Source: an uncultured Oscillospiraceae bacterium | Lineage (GTDB): Bacteria; Bacillota; Clostridia; Oscillospirales; Acutalibacteraceae | Reading direction: 5' to 3' | DNA: 23,207 nt | Assembly: GCA_900549055.1 (NCBI GenBank) | Contig: URNB01000023.1 | Span: 1 to 23,207, forward strand | Shown here: positions 21,324-23,207 of the stretch, one piece after another | How the letters are laid out: each line of letters opens with the position of its first letter | Position numbering within the stretch: position 1 is the stretch's first letter | Notes under the pieces: generated by a model | Told to the model about the DNA's origin: nothing | The model's database searches: none | Seen by the model: only the letters and a program-made list of their open reading frames with translations | Program-made: the position numbers and the translations under genes

Positions 21324-22034
21324 TTATTTATAAATGCGCTTGCCGAAAAGCGCCGTTCCCACACGGACTATGGTCGCGCCTTCTTCGGCCGCAATATCGA
21401 AGTCGTTCGACATTCCCATCGACAAAACGCTCATACTACTATTATCTATGTTTTTGGCTCCAATGTCAATAAACAGTTTATACATATTACGGAAATATTT
21501 TCTCGTATTCTCATACAAAGGGTCGATTGGGGGTATTGCCATAAGTCCCTTAACGGAAATTCCCGGCATTTCCGCGATTTTTCTTACCGCAGCCTCTGTC
21601 TCCTCGGGAGCAAAGCCCGATTTGCTTTCCTCGTATCCTATATTGACTTCAAGCAAAACATCCATTATTATTCCCGCTTTGCACGCCTGCTTTGAAATCT
21701 CTGCTGCAAGCTTTTCGGAATGAACCGACTCTATCATTTCCACCTTGTCGATTATATCCCTCACCTTATTGGTCTGCAAATGCCCTATAAAGTGATTGTG
21801 CACAGGCTTTATAAGCCCGTTCTTTGAAAGCAGCTCCTGCACCCTGTTTTCCCCTATATGGGTGATTCCGAGCTCAATTGCGCGGTTTATGGTTTCGGGG
21901 TCGACCGTTTTTGTCGCCGCAAGCAGCGTGACCTCGTTTTCCCGCCTGCCCGCTCTTTCAAGAGCTTCGGATAACCGTTTTCTGACAGCGCCGTAATTTT
22001 CGGTCAGCTCGCTAACCGACAATTTTTCCGTCAT
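21324..22034 (-). CDS. yggS: PLP-binding homeostasis protein, YggS/YlmE family
   Basis: A single-domain alanine-racemase-like PLP carrier without known enzyme activity. It keeps the balance of vitamin B6 vitamers and amino acids. PLP binds Lys42 in LLAATKTVDPE. Other family motifs are GITHIGENRVQELLSK (about 56-71), HFIGHLQTNK (82-91), VLLEVNIGYEESKSGF, and the C-terminal phosphate-binding LSMGMSNDFDIAAEEGATIV with RVGTALFG. The start at 22034 (236 aa) is preferred: AAGGGGG lies ten bases upstream, and the family begins there. An ATG ten codons earlier would add MRSSQGGKIF from within the ribosome-binding region. The start overlaps the preceding gene by 23 bases. In B. subtilis the orthologue is ylmE, also beside sepF. 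Confidence 0.94.
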   Translation of the reverse strand: MTEKLSVSELTENYGAVRKRLSEALERAGRRENEVTLLAATKTVDPETINRAIELGITHIGENRVQELLSKNGLIKPVHNHFIGHLQTNKVRDIIDKVEMIESVHSEKLAAEISKQACKAGIIMDVLLEVNIGYEESKSGFAPEETEAAVRKIAEMPGISVKGLMAIPPIDPLYENTRKYFRNMYKLFIDIGAKNIDNSSMSVLSMGMSNDFDIAAEEGATIVRVGTALFGKRIYK

Positions 22035-23207
22035 AAAGATTTTTCCCCCTTGTGACGACCTCATCGTAAAGTCTTAATACATTTTCATCATCCGTCTGCT
22101 TTTCGCAGATCATATAGCTGTCGTTCGAGAAAAGCACATTGACCTCTACAAACTTTATCTGCATACCAGTAAGCACATAAACGCCGCGCTTTGAATCCAC
22201 CACACGCAGAGCGCTTTTCGGCACCTTAAGCCCGCTGTATTCCTTTTTTACCACCGTCATAGGGCCGGTGCGCATAGACGCCAACTCGCTGTTCATATCG
22301 CTGCATTCAAAAATCAAAACGGCAGAGGATGAGCTTTCGGATATATTTATCTTCTTTACCGTCACAGGCATCTGCGGATATGATTTCACAGAGGTATAGA
22401 CCGTAAGGCTGTCGCCCTCCTTGTATTTCAGAGATTCGTTAATACTCACTCTTGCCGCAATATACCATTCGTAATCGGAAACAATCTTTCCGATTACATC
22501 CGCCGGAGTTTGAGCCGATTTTACCGAATCAAGCTTTTCGGGAGTCAGCGCATCTAAAATGTCGGCGGTAAGCGTCTGCTCATATCCGTCGGTTTTTGAA
22601 ACAAAATAGCCTGATTTTTCCGCCCTGATTGTCCCCTTTGCCGCAGGCAGAGAGGAGGAAAGGGATGCAAGCTCCGATTTCAAAGCGGCAAGCTGTGACG
22701 AAAAGTCAGCCGTTTCGCCCATGGCGATCTGCCGCCTGTTAAGCGCCGACAGAAGAGCCTCGCGGCAGTCCGAATAATTATCGAAATCACCGCCCGAAAC
22801 GCTTATTATCATACTGTCCAGGCTCTTTTGCACCCTTGTGTTTATCATATCAAGGTCTGCCGCCTCCAAATCGTTATAGCTCAGCATTTCCTCAATATCG
22901 GCGATTTTGGCATTCACGCTGTCCATCCGGCTCAAGGTGATTGAGGCGGTCTCATTATCGTAAATATTGGCTATGATGCCGTTTTTCGCAACACGGTCGC
23001 CGTCGGATGCTATAAAGTGCATAACGCCGCCGCTCTGTGATTTTACAAGCGTTTCGTTTCTGATAATAAGCCCGGTTATGTTAAGACCGTCAGCCGCGGT
23101 GTAATAAGACGCACTTTCGGTGCTTATCGGCTTATATACCGCCGCTGCCGCCTGATGAACGAAAAAAACCGCTATAAGCAGCACAACAAAAAATTTAAGC
23201 ACCCTTT
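22012..23207 (-). CDS. HlyD-like membrane-anchored protein, 5' end probably beyond the window
   Basis: A protein with one N-terminal transmembrane segment (FFVVLLIAVFFVHQAAAA, about residues 4-21 from the GTG at 23202) and a large extracytoplasmic part. The layout is that of membrane-fusion (HlyD/adaptor) proteins: a lipoyl-like half near residues 50-85 (SGGVMHFIASDGDRVAKNGI), a helical hairpin at about 90-185 (coil-rich MDSVNAKIADIEEMLSYNDL), then the return half (TIRAEKSGYFVS) and beta-barrel segments to the C-terminus. No export ATPase or permease gene is in the window. The frame stays open to the window edge, and a GTG there has no proper ribosome-binding site, so translation probably begins further upstream. 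Similar proteins stand before yggS-sepF in other Clostridia. A role in the cell envelope at division is conceivable but unproven. Confidence 0.75.
   Translation of the reverse strand, partial: RVLKFFVVLLIAVFFVHQAAAAVYKPISTESASYYTAADGLNITGLIIRNETLVKSQSGGVMHFIASDGDRVAKNGIIANIYDNETASITLSRMDSVNAKIADIEEMLSYNDLEAADLDMINTRVQKSLDSMIISVSGGDFDNYSDCREALLSALNRRQIAMGETADFSSQLAALKSELASLSSSLPAAKGTIRAEKSGYFVSKTDGYEQTLTADILDALTPEKLDSVKSAQTPADVIGKIVSDYEWYIAARVSINESLKYKEGDSLTVYTSVKSYPQMPVTVKKINISESSSSAVLIFECSDMNSELASMRTGPMTVVKKEYSGLKVPKSALRVVDSKRGVYVLTGMQIKFVEVNVLFSNDSYMICEKQTDDENVLRLYDEVVTRGKNLYDGKIVG

Overview
The window looks like chromosome from a low-to-mid GC Gram-positive anaerobe (Bacillota, class Clostridia, most like a gut Oscillospiraceae/Ruminococcaceae relative). 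The evidence is the Rrf2-NifS-NifU iron-sulfur set, a GlgC/GlgD two-subunit ADP-glucose pyrophosphorylase, a transketolase split into two polypeptides, and a YggS-SepF-YlmH-DivIVA-LspA-RluD cluster. Every gene I can support, including the tRNA, lies on the minus strand, so the map is best read from right to left. No species can be named from the sequence alone.

Left part (about 1-4330): an accessory segment that looks like part of an integrative/conjugative element, beginning just 3' of a tRNA-Arg(CCG) gene. It holds six small or medium genes typical of Clostridia mobile elements. A 214-aa protein stands between two terminators. It is followed by a tightly coupled set: a 198-aa protein, two proteins built on an ArdA-like module, an 80-aa acidic protein and a 149-aa protein whose tail looks cut off. 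The left edge holds an out-of-frame fragment of another gene, consistent with a deletion or recombination scar. Stacked hairpins fill the space between the tRNA and the first accessory gene.

Centre-left (4328-9257): tRNA-Arg, galE with a clear sigma-A promoter, then nifS-iscU with their own promoter overlapped by a palindrome that is a likely operator for the Rrf2 regulator encoded next door. A 167-bp element bounded by 32-bp inverted repeats lies between iscR and nifS. Upstream come a YfcE-type phosphodiesterase and the undecaprenyl-diphosphatase gene uppP.

Centre (9290-15074): a complete glycogen operon in the order glgB-glgC-glgD-glgA behind one strong promoter. Together the four products make ADP-glucose, polymerise it and branch it.

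Right part (15108-23207): a long compact gene run that ends in an AT-rich terminator. It reads HlyD-like membrane protein, yggS, sepF, ylmH, divIVA, lspA, rluD, a Cof-type HAD phosphatase, and the N- and C-terminal transketolase subunits. Many neighbours overlap or are less than 30 bases apart. It joins division-site proteins (SepF, DivIVA, YlmH) with lipoprotein processing, rRNA modification and pentose-phosphate metabolism. The rightmost gene probably runs past the window edge.

The conserved core is well understood. The observations most worth a second look are the repeated module in the mobile-element proteins, ribosome-binding sites embedded in their C-terminal codons, the inverted-repeat cassette in the isc locus, and the palindrome over the nifS promoter.
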